Below are positions 51,884 to 61,400 of a DNA stretch of 64,000 bases, piece by piece (the first letter of the stretch is position 1; each line of letters starts with the position of its first letter). The DNA is taken from contig PBLG01000001.1 in assembly GCA_002722315.1 (NCBI GenBank), positions 41,301 through 105,300 on the forward strand. Reading direction: 5' to 3'. Under the pieces are notes generated by a model. The model saw only the letters and a program-made list of their open reading frames with translations. It did no database searches and had not been told where the DNA came from. This stretch comes from Lysobacterales bacterium. GTDB lineage: Bacteria; Pseudomonadota; Gammaproteobacteria; Xanthomonadales; Wenzhouxiangellaceae. Position numbers and translations under genes: made by a program.

Positions 51884-52006
51884 CTACCGCACGATTGTCG
51901 CGGATTTGCAATCCGGCCTGACAGAGATGGCCCCAGTAATGACCTTCTCGGCCAGCAGACAGTAGGGGCAAACGTAGTCGGCGAAGACGTCGATCTCGAG
52001 ACTCAT
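51884..52006 (-). pseudogene. Truncated DsbA/FrnE-type oxidoreductase
   Basis: A 40-codon frame starting at ATG 52006. Its first 27 residues, SLEIDVFADYVCPYC plus LLAEKVITGAI, match the start of FrnE-like DsbA oxidoreductases with the CPYC active site. Only about one tenth of such a protein remains; the next 13 residues are unrelated, then a TAG. It overlaps the azoR stop by 4 bases, so it was once in an azoR operon. It directly abuts the methyltransferase fragment. Confidence 0.6.
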
Positions 52007-52725
52007 GCGCCATGCTCCAGGTCTGCGTGCCGGACCAGCCGTTGGCCTGAAACCCCGATTTTCGCATCGGCGGGATCATGCGCGCAGCCGGCCAGCTGGG
52101 CTACCAGCTCATCGACCGCCCGATGGGCTCTGGCGACTGAGCGCTCGTGGCGCGCGTCCCCGAACTCCTGGTAGTCGATGGAGATGAAGTGGTGCTCGGC
52201 CGCACCCAGATAATGGGCGCAGGTGGCGATATGGGGCTCTAGATGGTTCATGGACGCCCGGACGCCGCCGGGCTCGAACCCGAACTCACCCCGGGATGAG
52301 AGTACCACCAGGATCTTGCCGCCGAGCATCGGCTCCAACGGCCAGTCGCCGCGGGCAAGATCGAAGGAAAAGGTCCGGCCGACGCGGATGACCTGGTCGA
52401 ACCAGGCCTTGAGCGCGGCTGGCATGCCGTAGTTGTACATCGGCGTGGCGATGACAATGACATCGGCGGCCTCGACCTCGTCGATGAGTGCCTCGGAGGG
52501 CGCCAGCACTGCTTCCTGCTCCGGGCTCCGCTCGGCCGGCGGAGTGAAGGCGGCGGCGATCCAGGCCTCGCTGACCAGGGGTGGCGGCTGCCTCCCGACG
52601 TCGCGGCTGAGGATTCGGGCTTCGGGCTGGTGGCTGCGCCATGCGTCGCGCAAGCGCCGGGAAAGCCCGCGCGACAGCGAGCGTTCGCCCCGGGCGCTGG
52701 CTTCAATCTGGAGTATCGTGGTCAT
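52003..52725 (-). CDS. azoR: FMN-dependent NADH-azoreductase AzoR
   Basis: 240 residues. Flavodoxin-like fold: N-terminal ILQIEASARGERSLSRGLSRRL (FMN phosphate loop), the active-site segment ATPMYNYGMPAALKAWFDQVIRVGRTF, and SSRGEFG (isoalloxazine contact). The C-terminal 30 residues exceed the usual length and may be altered. Reduces azo dyes and quinones with NADH in the cytoplasm. Divergent from a LysR gene 110 bases away, the common regulator arrangement. Confidence 0.9.
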   Translation of the reverse strand: MTTILQIEASARGERSLSRGLSRRLRDAWRSHQPEARILSRDVGRQPPPLVSEAWIAAAFTPPAERSPEQEAVLAPSEALIDEVEAADVIVIATPMYNYGMPAALKAWFDQVIRVGRTFSFDLARGDWPLEPMLGGKILVVLSSRGEFGFEPGGVRASMNHLEPHIATCAHYLGAAEHHFISIDYQEFGDARHERSVARAHRAVDELVAQLAGCAHDPADAKIGVSGQRLVRHADLEHGA

Positions 52726-52835
52726 GTCGGTCCCTGTTCAGGTTGATTTGCTCTCATCCTGCACGGGCTGTATATACTTTGCAAACGATGATTCCTTCAC
52801 GCTAACATGAGCTGAATTCATCTCTGAGCCGATCA

Positions 52836-53744
52836 ATGCGCGAGCTGCCTCCGCTCAACGCCCTGCGCGCCTTCGAGGCCGCCGCCCGCCGCGGCAGCTT
52901 CAAGGGCGCCGCCGAAGAGCTGCACGTCACCCCCACTGCTATCAGCCACCAGATCCGGCACCTGGAGGACCTGCTCGGCTGTGCGCTTTTTTACCGCCGC
53001 CCGCGACCGGTTCGCCTGAGCGCGGCTGGCCGCAGACTCTACCCGGTGCTGCGCGACGCCTTTGACGGAATCGCCGGGGCGGTCGCCGGAATCCGTTCGG
53101 GCCTTGAAGCACGGCCGCTGAAGGTGACGACCACGCCGGCGTTTGCCAGCCGCTGGCTGATTCCGCGCCTGGGGGCACTGCGCGAAGCCTGTGCGGGCCG
53201 GGAGATCGCCGTCGAGGCCACCGAGCGGGTCATCGACCTGCACGCAGGCGAGGTGGACTTTGCCATCCGCTATGCCCGCTCGCCCGACCCGGAACTCGAG
53301 TGCCGGCCGCTTTTCAGCGACCACTATCTCCCGGTGTGCCATCCCGAGCGTCTGCGCGACGCGCCGATCGAGTCTCCGGGCGACCTGGCCGCGCACCCGC
53401 TGATCCACTTTGACTGGAAGCGCGACGACCCGCACGCGCCTACGTGGGCGCGCTGGCTTGCTACCGCCCACCAGCACTTCCCTGACGAACCGCTGCCGGA
53501 CCCGGAAGGCGGCATCCGGTTCAGCGAGGAGATCCACGCCATCGAAGCCGCCGTCAGCCGTCAGGGGATTGCGCTGATCAGCGACGTGCTGGTGGCATCG
53601 GAGTTGGCCAGCGGCGCCCTGATCCAGCCCGTCGATCTGGCCATCGACGGCCTCACCTTTTACGCCGCCTTCCTCCCGGATGCGCCCCGGCGAGAGCTCA
53701 TAGAGGCCATTGTGACCGCCATCGGCGCGCAGCATGATTCGTGA
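52836..53744 (+). CDS. LysR-family transcriptional regulator (GcvA-like)
   Basis: 302 residues. N-terminal winged HTH (about 1-62): LRAFEAAARRGSFKGAAEELHVTPTAISHQ and LEDLLGCALFYRR. The effector domain (about 90-295) has TPAFASRWLIPRL, VDFAIRYAR and QGIALISDVLVASELASG, patterns of the GcvA/AmpR branch. It probably controls the divergent azoR from the shared intergenic region, which contains TTGCAAACGAT-type half sites but no site I can define. Confidence 0.9.
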   Translation: MRELPPLNALRAFEAAARRGSFKGAAEELHVTPTAISHQIRHLEDLLGCALFYRRPRPVRLSAAGRRLYPVLRDAFDGIAGAVAGIRSGLEARPLKVTTTPAFASRWLIPRLGALREACAGREIAVEATERVIDLHAGEVDFAIRYARSPDPELECRPLFSDHYLPVCHPERLRDAPIESPGDLAAHPLIHFDWKRDDPHAPTWARWLATAHQHFPDEPLPDPEGGIRFSEEIHAIEAAVSRQGIALISDVLVASELASGALIQPVDLAIDGLTFYAAFLPDAPRRELIEAIVTAIGAQHDS

Positions 53745-53838
53745 ACAAATCCAGGCTTCCGCGCGCGGAGCTCGGGCCATTGTCTAGCTTTCCACCCGAT
53801 CACCGCCCGCCCGGAACAAATCGATCGGAGCAGGCACC

Positions 53839-53878
53839 GTAGGTCGCAGGTTCAAGTCCTGCAGAGCCCACCATTTTT
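53839..53878 (+). repeat. Copy of the tRNA-Ile2 3' end (att-like direct repeat 1)
   Basis: Forty bases from GTAGGTCGCAGG through CCATTTTT match 51190-51229 (T-arm, acceptor and the following T-run) with a single change (G to A in the acceptor strand). The 5' half of the tRNA is absent, so it is not a gene. Such repeats mark the far end of islands inserted in a tRNA gene. Confidence 0.85.
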
Positions 53879-53919
53879 TCATCCTGACGAAGCCTGCCGC
53901 AGGTGGGGCGGGAAATGAC

Positions 53920-54477
53920 TCAGGCGTCACGCGGGCGTATGGCGCTTTCCTGCTGCGGATATCGGCCCCGCTTGTCCGCATAGAAATCCTGGAGCTGCCG
54001 GAAGTCATTCTCGAGGTCGTCCCCGGGCATGAAAGCGCTGCCTACGCCGACTTGCTTTCGCCCGTAGTCGATGTAGGCCATGACGACGGGCACCTGCGCT
54101 GCACGGGCGATATGCCAGAAGCCTGACTTCCAGTGATCGGTGGCCCGCCGGGTGCCCTCGGGGGCGAGGCCGAGAACGAAATGATCGGCTACGGCAAACC
54201 GGGCGGCCATTTTCTCGATGGTTTTCCCGGGCTGGCCGCGGTTGACCGGGATGCCGCGCCAGGCCCGGAAAAGAGGCCCGAGAAATCCTTCGAACAGGGT
54301 ATTTTTCCCCATCCAGTGAGCCCGGAGATCAAGTGCCCAGGCGGCCAGCAGTCCGATCGGAAAATCCCAGTTGCTGGTGTGCGGGCCGACGATGAGCACG
54401 TATCGGTGCGTGCCGGGGTCCTCGTGTTCGAGAGTCCAGCCGAACATCCGGAGAAGCAGGCGAGCAAGGGTTTGCAT
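53920..54477 (-). CDS. 1-acylglycerol-3-phosphate acyltransferase family protein
   Basis: 185 residues from ATG 54477. The longer frame upstream crosses the tRNA-derived repeat and is spurious. Acyltransferase motifs: GPHTSNWDFPIG (HX4D catalytic motif) and LAPEGTRRATDHWKSGF (phosphate-binding EGTR). The N-terminal hydrophobic stretch is short. Acts on lysophospholipids at the membrane. It lies alone between the two tRNA-derived repeats, so it may be cargo of a small island. Confidence 0.84.
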   Translation of the reverse strand: MQTLARLLLRMFGWTLEHEDPGTHRYVLIVGPHTSNWDFPIGLLAAWALDLRAHWMGKNTLFEGFLGPLFRAWRGIPVNRGQPGKTIEKMAARFAVADHFVLGLAPEGTRRATDHWKSGFWHIARAAQVPVVMAYIDYGRKQVGVGSAFMPGDDLENDFRQLQDFYADKRGRYPQQESAIRPRDA

Positions 54478-54568
54478 GTTGTGGATTCTATGCCTCGGGT
54501 CGACCGGCTGCACTGGAATTCGGTTCGAACCGCGCGACCAGTGCCGGCGAAATGCCTGATTTTTCCCC

Positions 54569-54593
54569 GGTTCAAGTCCTGCAGGGCCCACCA
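54569..54593 (+). repeat. Copy of the tRNA-Ile2 3' end (att-like direct repeat 2)
   Basis: Twenty-five bases, GGTTCAAGTCCTGCAG plus GGCCCACCA, are identical to 51200-51224 of the tRNA gene. Shorter than repeat 1 but without mismatch. A second integration or recombination at the same tRNA would leave this trace. Confidence 0.82.
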
Positions 54594-54772
54594 CTTTTCT
54601 CGGGGCGGCGCCGGATCGGTGGTTTGAGAGACACAAAGTGGCCGTCTTAGTACGGCGTCCACAACGTAATTATTAATTATTAAATCAATGAGATAGAGGG
54701 CCGGTGCGCACTGAATAGTCCAAAGGCAAATAGTGAGTGACGTCATTTTCGCCTGCATTATGCAAAAAATGC

Positions 54773-54800
54773 TTGAAATATGACGCCAAAAGTGTAGTAT
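54773..54800 (+). promoter_or_regulatory. Promoter of the NYN operon
   Basis: TTGAAA (54773-54778) and TAGTAT (54795-54800) are spaced by 16 bases, in AT-rich DNA 64 bases before the ATG. The only good sigma-70-like pair in this gap. The gene also has a strong ribosome site, AGGAG at 54851-54855. Confidence 0.5.
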
Positions 54801-54863
54801 ATGAAGTGTAGCGAGCCAATTAGGCGGTAGCTGCTTAACTTTTAACCTTTAGGAGTAACTATT

Positions 54864-55478
54864 ATGCTTTTCCCGACGCTTGGTTCCACCCCGAAACTCC
54901 CGAATTCGACTTTCCCGCAGGACTTCATTTACGTCGATAGCAGCAACCTTCTGGTCGCTGCTCAGCACGTGGAGTTGGCACGATCGGGTTACGTTGATCA
55001 ACCTAGCACTGCGGCTCTGCAGAAGCTCCGCCACCCTCAGTTGAGGCTGAATTTTCGCAACTTGGCTGATTTTTTGGTCGGTTCCGATCCTGCCGTTCTT
55101 GGCCGGCTGTTCGCTGTTTATTCCTGCGACTGCGGCGGCGACTCTATAGGCGCTCATTTTCGACGCGCGGGTTTCGACACCATCGGGCTTATTCGACGCA
55201 ATGGCAAGGAGAAAGCGGTAGATACTCATCTCATATTGGAAGCGACCAAAGATCTTGTGCAAGCCGCTCGAACTGACGTGCAAGCCGAACTTACACTCGT
55301 CAGCGGCGATGCAGACTTTTTGCCCCTGCTGGAGCTTGCGCAAACCTACGGATTCAAGAGCACCGTGCTTGCATATAAGCACGGAATCGCCAATTCTGTC
55401 CGGCGTATCGCCGACAAGGTGATCGAGCTTGACGAATGGCACAAAACTCTGACGTTCTGCGTCAAGGAAAGAGGTTAA
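54864..55478 (+). CDS. NYN-domain (PIN-like) nuclease
   Basis: 204 residues. NYN fold with the acidic site complete: IYVDSSNLL (Asp25, Asn28), EKAVDTHLILEATKD (Asp120) and VSGDADFLPLLELA (Asp149, Asp151). The last strand is KVIELDEW. NYN proteins are metal-dependent RNases or related nucleases in the LabA/MARF1 group. No extra domain apart from a 40-residue insertion (about 38-75). The start has a strong AGGAG site. More AT-rich than the flanking core genes, indicating transfer. First gene of a probable three-gene operon. Confidence 0.85.
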   Translation: MLFPTLGSTPKLPNSTFPQDFIYVDSSNLLVAAQHVELARSGYVDQPSTAALQKLRHPQLRLNFRNLADFLVGSDPAVLGRLFAVYSCDCGGDSIGAHFRRAGFDTIGLIRRNGKEKAVDTHLILEATKDLVQAARTDVQAELTLVSGDADFLPLLELAQTYGFKSTVLAYKHGIANSVRRIADKVIELDEWHKTLTFCVKERG

Positions 55479-55483
55479 CCGCT

Positions 55484-56974
55484 GTGACCAGCAGGGACTC
55501 CAAAGGAAGCGACATCAAATCTGTTTCGCTACGCCTCCCGGATGCGGAATGGAAAAAACTGAACGATGCCGCAGAGGATCGCGGCGTCTCACAAAATCAG
55601 TTCCTCCGCGATCTATTAGCCAATGCAGACAGCGAGGGAGCCATCGACCCTGACCGCTCTCAAGATCGTCGCCTCGCAGTTCTGCTTGACGCAGATGCGT
55701 TCACTCGGCATGCGGACATTGACTTGGCGCCCATCCAAACAGCTATCGAAAGCTTTGGAAAGTCCGTTACCCAGATCGCCGTTTCAACTTCTGGCGGAGA
55801 CGAGATTGAAGCGCTGCTACGTAAGCTGCGACGGAACGGCTATGAGCATGTGCCGAAGGAGACGCGGCTGGAATCGGTAGCGACTTTGGCGATTCATGCA
55901 ACGAAGGCAATACTTGAAGATGCCGCCGACGGTATATTTTTGATCACTCATGATCCTCTGCTTACCCGTGCCATTCTCAATCACATTGCGCCGCTCTACG
56001 CAGTCGTGGTGGGCGACTTCACGACGTTTCAGGAGAACTGCCCGATCTTCAATCGTGCCGAGCGCGTATGGAGCTACGACCATCTAATCAACCCTCCAGC
56101 ACCGGACCAGCTCTTTGAGGCCCGTAAAGCCGCCGCACATCGACTCCTGGGGCTAATCGCCAAGAATGAGGAGCGCGGCGTTCCGTCTGTGGGTAGCTTG
56201 CTGGCTCCAAAAATTCGCGGTGAGTTGGCGATCTCGCTAACTGCACTGGAATTCGAGCGCCCGAAAGACCTTGCGGAATTCATGGCCGGTGAACTTGGCT
56301 GGGTAGAAATGAATGCCAGCGGTATGGACTGGCGCCTGAAAATGACAAATGCCGGTCGAGCGGCCAGCGAAGAACTTGCTCGGGACAGCCACCGTATCGA
56401 GGCACTGCGACAGAAGGTGGAAGGTCTAAAAGAGGAAATCGAGCGCGCGATCGGCATGCCATTACCAAGTCGCCAATCTCGGTTAGCTGTGTGGTCTGCA
56501 CTGGTCGACACTAACAGCAGCTTTGATGAGGGCCCACTGACCCTGATTGAGCTTAGCTACGTCTTGCTTGAGGAACTACGACACATCGACGGTATTTCGC
56601 AAGATACGATATTCCGTCTCCTCAATGGATTGGTATTCGCAGGCGGATTCGACTTCCATCGAAACCCAGAACAACCCAACAATCCAACCATTAACGGGCT
56701 AAGACCATTGCATGACAATGGTGAACGACAAAACTTTGACTCAGGTCGTTCGTTTTTTGCTTTGGAGCAAGCCTGGCTTTTGAACCTCGCGTTTCGGCTG
56801 CACAAGACAAAGGTTCAACTCGACCCTGTTGTTTTCTCGGAAACAGTCCTGGAGCGCCATGCTGAAGCTGATCAGAAAATCGCGGCCGCAATTATTCGAC
56901 TGAGCGAAGAGAGCGCCCCAGCGCAGCATCTTGATGAAATGCTTTTTTCCCTGCAAAAGGAGCTTGAGGAATGA
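55484..56974 (+). CDS. RHH plus NYN-like protein, second gene of the NYN operon
   Basis: 496 residues from GTG 55484, which has AGAGG 9 bases upstream; ATG 55436 is an alternative that overlaps the NYN gene. Residues about 10-46 (KSVSLRLPDAEWKKLNDAA, VSQNQFLRDLL) look like a ribbon-helix-helix DNA-binding unit. Residues about 60-180 resemble a degenerate NYN/PIN domain: AVLLDADAF, KETRLESVATLAIHATKAIL and FLITHDPLL, with SGD replaced by THD. A segment at about 215-285 is OST-HTH-like (GVPSVGSLLAPKIRG, FERPKDLAEFM). The C-terminal 200 residues are helical and unrecognised. Together with the NYN gene this suggests a defence or toxin-antitoxin-like module; that is inference. Confidence 0.68.
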   Translation: MTSRDSKGSDIKSVSLRLPDAEWKKLNDAAEDRGVSQNQFLRDLLANADSEGAIDPDRSQDRRLAVLLDADAFTRHADIDLAPIQTAIESFGKSVTQIAVSTSGGDEIEALLRKLRRNGYEHVPKETRLESVATLAIHATKAILEDAADGIFLITHDPLLTRAILNHIAPLYAVVVGDFTTFQENCPIFNRAERVWSYDHLINPPAPDQLFEARKAAAHRLLGLIAKNEERGVPSVGSLLAPKIRGELAISLTALEFERPKDLAEFMAGELGWVEMNASGMDWRLKMTNAGRAASEELARDSHRIEALRQKVEGLKEEIERAIGMPLPSRQSRLAVWSALVDTNSSFDEGPLTLIELSYVLLEELRHIDGISQDTIFRLLNGLVFAGGFDFHRNPEQPNNPTINGLRPLHDNGERQNFDSGRSFFALEQAWLLNLAFRLHKTKVQLDPVVFSETVLERHAEADQKIAAAIIRLSEESAPAQHLDEMLFSLQKELEE

Positions 56975-57073
56975 CTTAGCTTTGCCAAAAGGTCCTAGCC
57001 GGACTTTTTTCGCGTCGACGGAAAGCGGCGCAATGTGCCGGGAATTAGCCCGGACGCACCCGGAGAACTTTCC

Positions 57074-57547
57074 ATGAACCAAGTCGTGAACAAGTATCGC
57101 ACCCAGGAGCTGATGAGCAGCGTCAAGACGCTCAATCGCGAGATTCGACTCCTTCAAGCCGAACGAAAGGCGGCGCCCACTTTCAGTTTCAGGCAGCGCA
57201 TGAAGGCTGAAATTGCGGAGGAAATCTGCCGACTTGAGGATCGACGTGCGGAGTACGTCAGGCAACTGAACGAGGCTAAACGTGGTCAGCCGAAGGCTTC
57301 GACGCCACTGCCCGACATTAGGCGCAGCCCGAGAGCTCCATCTCGTGTGCCAAGTAGTTCACCAGCCAAAGACATGGCGAAAGTGAGCATGCAGCACGAG
57401 ATTGACGCTCTATACAGGGACATCGGCAAGCTCGGATGTCGAATCGCCGAAATGCCACGAATCCCTGAACGCCGCCTCTTGATCACCCAGCATCAAGCTA
57501 TGATCCGGCGCCGCAGACAACTCATTCGGGAGATCAATCGAGCTTAG
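57074..57547 (+). CDS. Small basic coiled-coil protein, third gene of the NYN operon
   Basis: 157 residues from ATG 57074, with GGAG 9 bases upstream. The N-terminal coiled coil (about 12-70: SVKTLNREIRLLQAERK, EEICRLEDRRAEYVRQL) and C-terminal helical hairpin (about 105-155: HEIDALYRDIGKLGCRI, RRRRQLIREINRA) flank a Pro/Ser-rich linker (about 75-100). Very Arg-rich, so it may bind nucleic acid. No family recognised. It follows the NYN-like gene by 99 bases in the same direction. Confidence 0.62.
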   Translation: MNQVVNKYRTQELMSSVKTLNREIRLLQAERKAAPTFSFRQRMKAEIAEEICRLEDRRAEYVRQLNEAKRGQPKASTPLPDIRRSPRAPSRVPSSSPAKDMAKVSMQHEIDALYRDIGKLGCRIAEMPRIPERRLLITQHQAMIRRRRQLIREINRA

Positions 57548-57580
57548 TGGAGCTGCGGGTGGAGCGGTTCCACGGACCTA

Positions 57581-57609
57581 AGAAGGGGCATCCCTTGCTG
57601 GCCCCTTCT
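57581..57609 (+). terminator. Hairpin after the NYN operon
   Basis: AGAAGGGGC (57581-57589) and GCCCCTTCT (57601-57609) form a perfect 9-bp stem with an 11-base loop. No T-run follows, so it may be a weak or Rho-assisted terminator, or work for the converging ygjP-like gene. Confidence 0.45.
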
Positions 57610-57754
57610 GCCTGCATACCAGGATAGGCAAGCAGCTTTCTCAAGAAGAACGCAAAGGGCCACATTGTTCTTTGGTTGGCAAATCGTAAAGCTGGCATCT
57701 ACGAGATGGTAAGCCTTCGGCTATGGCTATCTGGAACTTTCCGACCCTTGGTCG

Positions 57755-58462
57755 CTAGATCTCCAGGCCCGAACCGCGCGCCCGAAGCCAGTCTTTGCGC
57801 TCGCGCCAATCGGGCAGAATCTTGTCCACTTCGTTCCAGAAGGCGTCCGAGTGGTTGCGGTGGTGGAAGTGGCAGAGTTCGTGGACGACGATGTAGTCAA
57901 TGATCCGGGGCGGGGCCATCATGCACTTCCAGTGGAAATTCAGGGTGTCGGTGCTACCGCAGCTGGCCCAGCGATAGCCCATGTCCTTGACTCGAATCTG
58001 TCTAACCTTGACGCCGACCTTGGGGGCGTAATGGGCGACGCGATTCGTAAAGCGTTGCTGGCCCTTGTTGGTGTAGAAAGCTTCGAAGGCCTCCCGGGCC
58101 GCCTGGGTGCCGCCCTGTTCGATCAGCTCTCGGCTCAGGCAGAATCGGCTTTCCTTGAGCTTCAGGTTTCCGTCCTGGCCTGAAACCAGGCTCAAGCGGT
58201 AGGCCTTACCGAGGTACAGGAAGGTCTCGCCGTTCACCCATTCGCGCGCCACGGCGGCGGCATTCAGGTCTTTCCACTCGGCCAGGTTGCGGTAGATCCA
58301 CATCCGCCTGCTGTCGACCAGCGCATCCACTTGCTCCGGCGACAACCCCGCCGGTGGGCGCACGACCACCTGGCCGTTGCGCTCGATCACGATATCGGTG
58401 GTCTTGCGCTGGCTGCCCGGCAGCAGCTGGTACTCGATGTCTCTGACGCGTCTGGGGGTCAT
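57755..58462 (-). CDS. YgjP-like zinc metallopeptidase (DUF45/SprT-like)
   Basis: 235 residues. Zinc motif HELCH at 194-198 with a third His at 204 (HELCHFHHRNHSDAFW), preceded by MGYRWASCGSTDTLNFHWKCMMAP-like signature WASCGSTDTLNFHWK. This is the YgjP/DUF45 family, often found inside type I restriction loci. The start overlaps the hsdR stop by 4 bases, so it is the last gene of the hsd operon. Biochemical role unknown. Confidence 0.87.
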   Translation of the reverse strand: MTPRRVRDIEYQLLPGSQRKTTDIVIERNGQVVVRPPAGLSPEQVDALVDSRRMWIYRNLAEWKDLNAAAVAREWVNGETFLYLGKAYRLSLVSGQDGNLKLKESRFCLSRELIEQGGTQAAREAFEAFYTNKGQQRFTNRVAHYAPKVGVKVRQIRVKDMGYRWASCGSTDTLNFHWKCMMAPPRIIDYIVVHELCHFHHRNHSDAFWNEVDKILPDWRERKDWLRARGSGLEI

Positions 58463-61400
58463 TCGGCGGCCCCTTTCGAGCCAGCGCCCTGCAGCAGGGC
58501 ACCATGGCGGTTCTTGGCCAGTTTCATGATTTCCACTGCAATTCGCTCGCGGTGCGTTTTGAGCTCGGGAATGCCGGTCAGTGTCAGGCCGGTCTTGATT
58601 TCGCTGCGGGTGCGCTTCTGCTTGTCGGCGTTGTGCCAGAAATCAATGCTGCCGATGCTGTGCTGCAGGGTTTCGACGATGGCTTCCATCAATGCCCGCA
58701 TCTTCGGCCTCGCGCTGGCCGGCACCTCACCGCCAAAGGCTTCGTTGGCAATATGCTCGTAGAAGCTGGTCGCCTCCCGGCTCATGCCCGCCTCGCCTTG
58801 CTGTCGACCCTCGGCCGCGACCCTGCGGAGGGATTGCAGCTCCTCGGCGAGCTTCTCCCACTCACCCTGGTGGCGCTGGATCAATTGCTCGACTTTTTCC
58901 GACAGGCTCTTGTAGAAAGCCGGGTCTTCATCGTGGTGCACCGTGCAGTGCTTGCGGATGGCATGCTCCATCTCGGATGCCTTGGCCTCGGCGTTGCCTC
59001 CGGCATGGGCTTCGAGCTGGTCGAGGAAATCGTCGGACAGCAATTCCACCGGCGGCACCTTGGGATTGATACCCAGACTCACCAGGTGTTCGTTGATCAG
59101 ATCTCGAACCTTCTGCCCGGCATCGCCCAGGTTCAGCGAGTCATCCTTGTAGCGTTCCCTGGCTACCCGCTGGATGTAGCCAAGGCGCCGGGCCGGCACC
59201 CGGTAGGGCTGGCCAGCTTGATGCGGCAGAATGATGTCCAGACTGCTCAGGAACTTCTTCAGGTAGACGTCGAAATCCGCCCGCAGCTTTTCGTCCTTGA
59301 GCAACTTGACGGCTTCGTGAACCACGGCAGCATCGGCCTCGACCGAATCCAGCTTGCCCTCGATGAAATCCTGGATGCCGATCACCTTGTGCTCCTTGAA
59401 CAGTTGCAGCAGGCGCTGGTAGCGCTCTTCCAGCACCGGCGCCTCGGAGGTGATGTTCTTCAGCCCGCTGGCCAGCTCCTGCTGTTCGTCGGTGGCGGTA
59501 TAGAGCGACAGCGCCTCGGTCAGCCGATGGGTCAGGCCGACGTAATCAACGACGTAGCCTCGCTGCTTGCCCTTCAGCACACGGTTGGTGCGAGCGATGG
59601 CCTGCAGCAGGGTATGCTCTTGAATCTTCTTGTCCAGGTACATCACCTGTTCGATGGGGGCGTCGAAACCGGTCAGAAGCATGTCGCAAACGACCAGAAA
59701 GGCGATGCCGGTGTAGGGCTGGTCCGGATCGTCGAAGGCAAATGGCTTGCAGAAGTTCTCCACCGCGTTCCAGGCACGCGCCTGCTTGCGCGCCTCGGTG
59801 ATGTAGGCCGCCTCGTTGGTGCCGTCGCTGGAAACGACTACCGCTGCCTTCAGAAACTCGATACGATGGATTCTGTCTTCATCCGGCTCGGGTTCGGCGC
59901 GTAAGCGCTCGAGCGTGTCGGCCAGCGCCCGGTGGATCGCTGCCTGGTAGCGGACCGCCGCCAGCTTGGAGTGGCATACCACCTGGGCCTTGAAGCCATT
60001 GGGAAAGATGTGGGACAGGTAATGCGCCACCAGATCCTTCGCGATGGCCTCAATACGTTGCTCGGCCTCCAGAATGTCGCCGGTCGCCCCATACTTCTTG
60101 CGAATGGCCAGCAACTCCTCCTCGCTGCGCTCGCGGAATAGGTTCTCGAAGCGGGTATCGAAACCATGTTTGTCGTTCAGGGCAGCATCCGCCGTGCGGC
60201 CCTCGTAGAGAATCTGTAATGTCGTGCCATCTTCGACAGCATCCATCAGTTTGTACTGGTCGATGTAGTCGCCAAAGCGCTTGACTGTGCGCTTCTCGCC
60301 GTGGCGCTCGGTAATCAGCGGGGTGCCGGTAAAGGCGATTCGGGCGGCGTTGGGGAAGGCTTCGAAGATATTTTCGCCCAGCTCGGAGCTCTGGGTGCGG
60401 TGAGCCTCGTCGATCATCAGCACGATGCGGTCGGAGTCATTGACCACACCAAAGGTCTCCTTGCCCGGAATCGCCTGGTAGGTGCCCAGTGCCTCGGCCA
60501 CTGACACCGGCAGGCTCGGGTCCGCGATCTGGAACTTGTGCGCCATCACCATATTGATGTCGGACTGGTCCGTGGCCAGGTCCCGGCGCAGGGCCTGGCG
60601 GCTGTCAATCACGTTCACCCGCCCACCGATCAAGGTGGCGGTCCGGGCCAGTTGTTCCTCCAGGTCCACCCGGTCGTTGATCAACACCAGTTTGTAGTCA
60701 TTCAGATCCCGGGAGGCGCGCAGCATCCGGGCCACGAATACCATGGTCAGGCTCTTGCCGGAGCCCTGGGTGTGCCAGACCACCCCGCTTTTTTCCTCGG
60801 CATTCTGGCCATGCCGCAGGCGTTCCAGGATTCGGTTAGCCGCCCGAAACTGCTGGTAGCGACACACGACCTTGATCCGCGGCCCGCCGTCGGTATCCAT
60901 GAACACCGAGCATGTGCGCAAGATACGCAGCAGATTTACCGGGTTCAGCATGCCCTCGATCACGCGCTGCTGCGGGTTCAGCTGCTCGGCCTCGCCATCG
61001 TCGCGGGGCCACAGGGTTTTCCACGGATAGAAATGCTCCTCGCCGGAAGTGATCGTGCCGTAGTCCGCCTCAACGCTGCTGCTGCGGATCATGAGCAGAT
61101 TGGAGTGAAACAGTCGTGGCTCGCCTTCCTTCAGGCCCTGGCGGGCGGTGTCTTCGCGCTGGTTCATGTAGCGCTGAAGTTGGATGAATGCCTCGGCCAT
61201 GGGATTGGCGCAAGTCGGCCCGCCCTTCTTGCACTCGACTACCACCAGGGGAATACCGTTCACGAACAGCACGATATCGGCAATCATGAACTGTCTCACT
61301 CCGCCGGGGGTGTCGATGCGGAACTGGTTGATGGCTAGAAAGTGATTGTTCTCCGGGGCATCGAAGTCGATCATGCGCACGACCGGGTCCTGCTCCCCGG

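Larger units (their letters stand above)
54478..54863 (+). other. Intergenic region with att-like repeat and AT-rich island start
   Basis: 386 bases with no supported gene. It contains the tRNA-derived repeat (54569-54593), then a markedly AT-rich stretch (54667-54695, TAATTATTAATTATTAAATC) and the promoter of the NYN operon. The base composition shift here marks the left edge of foreign DNA. Confidence 0.55.

Noticed and set aside
53784..54008. Minus-strand frame containing KKWWALQDLNLRP
   Set aside because: This peptide arises from reading the tRNA 3'-end copy backwards, a common annotation artefact, not a protein.
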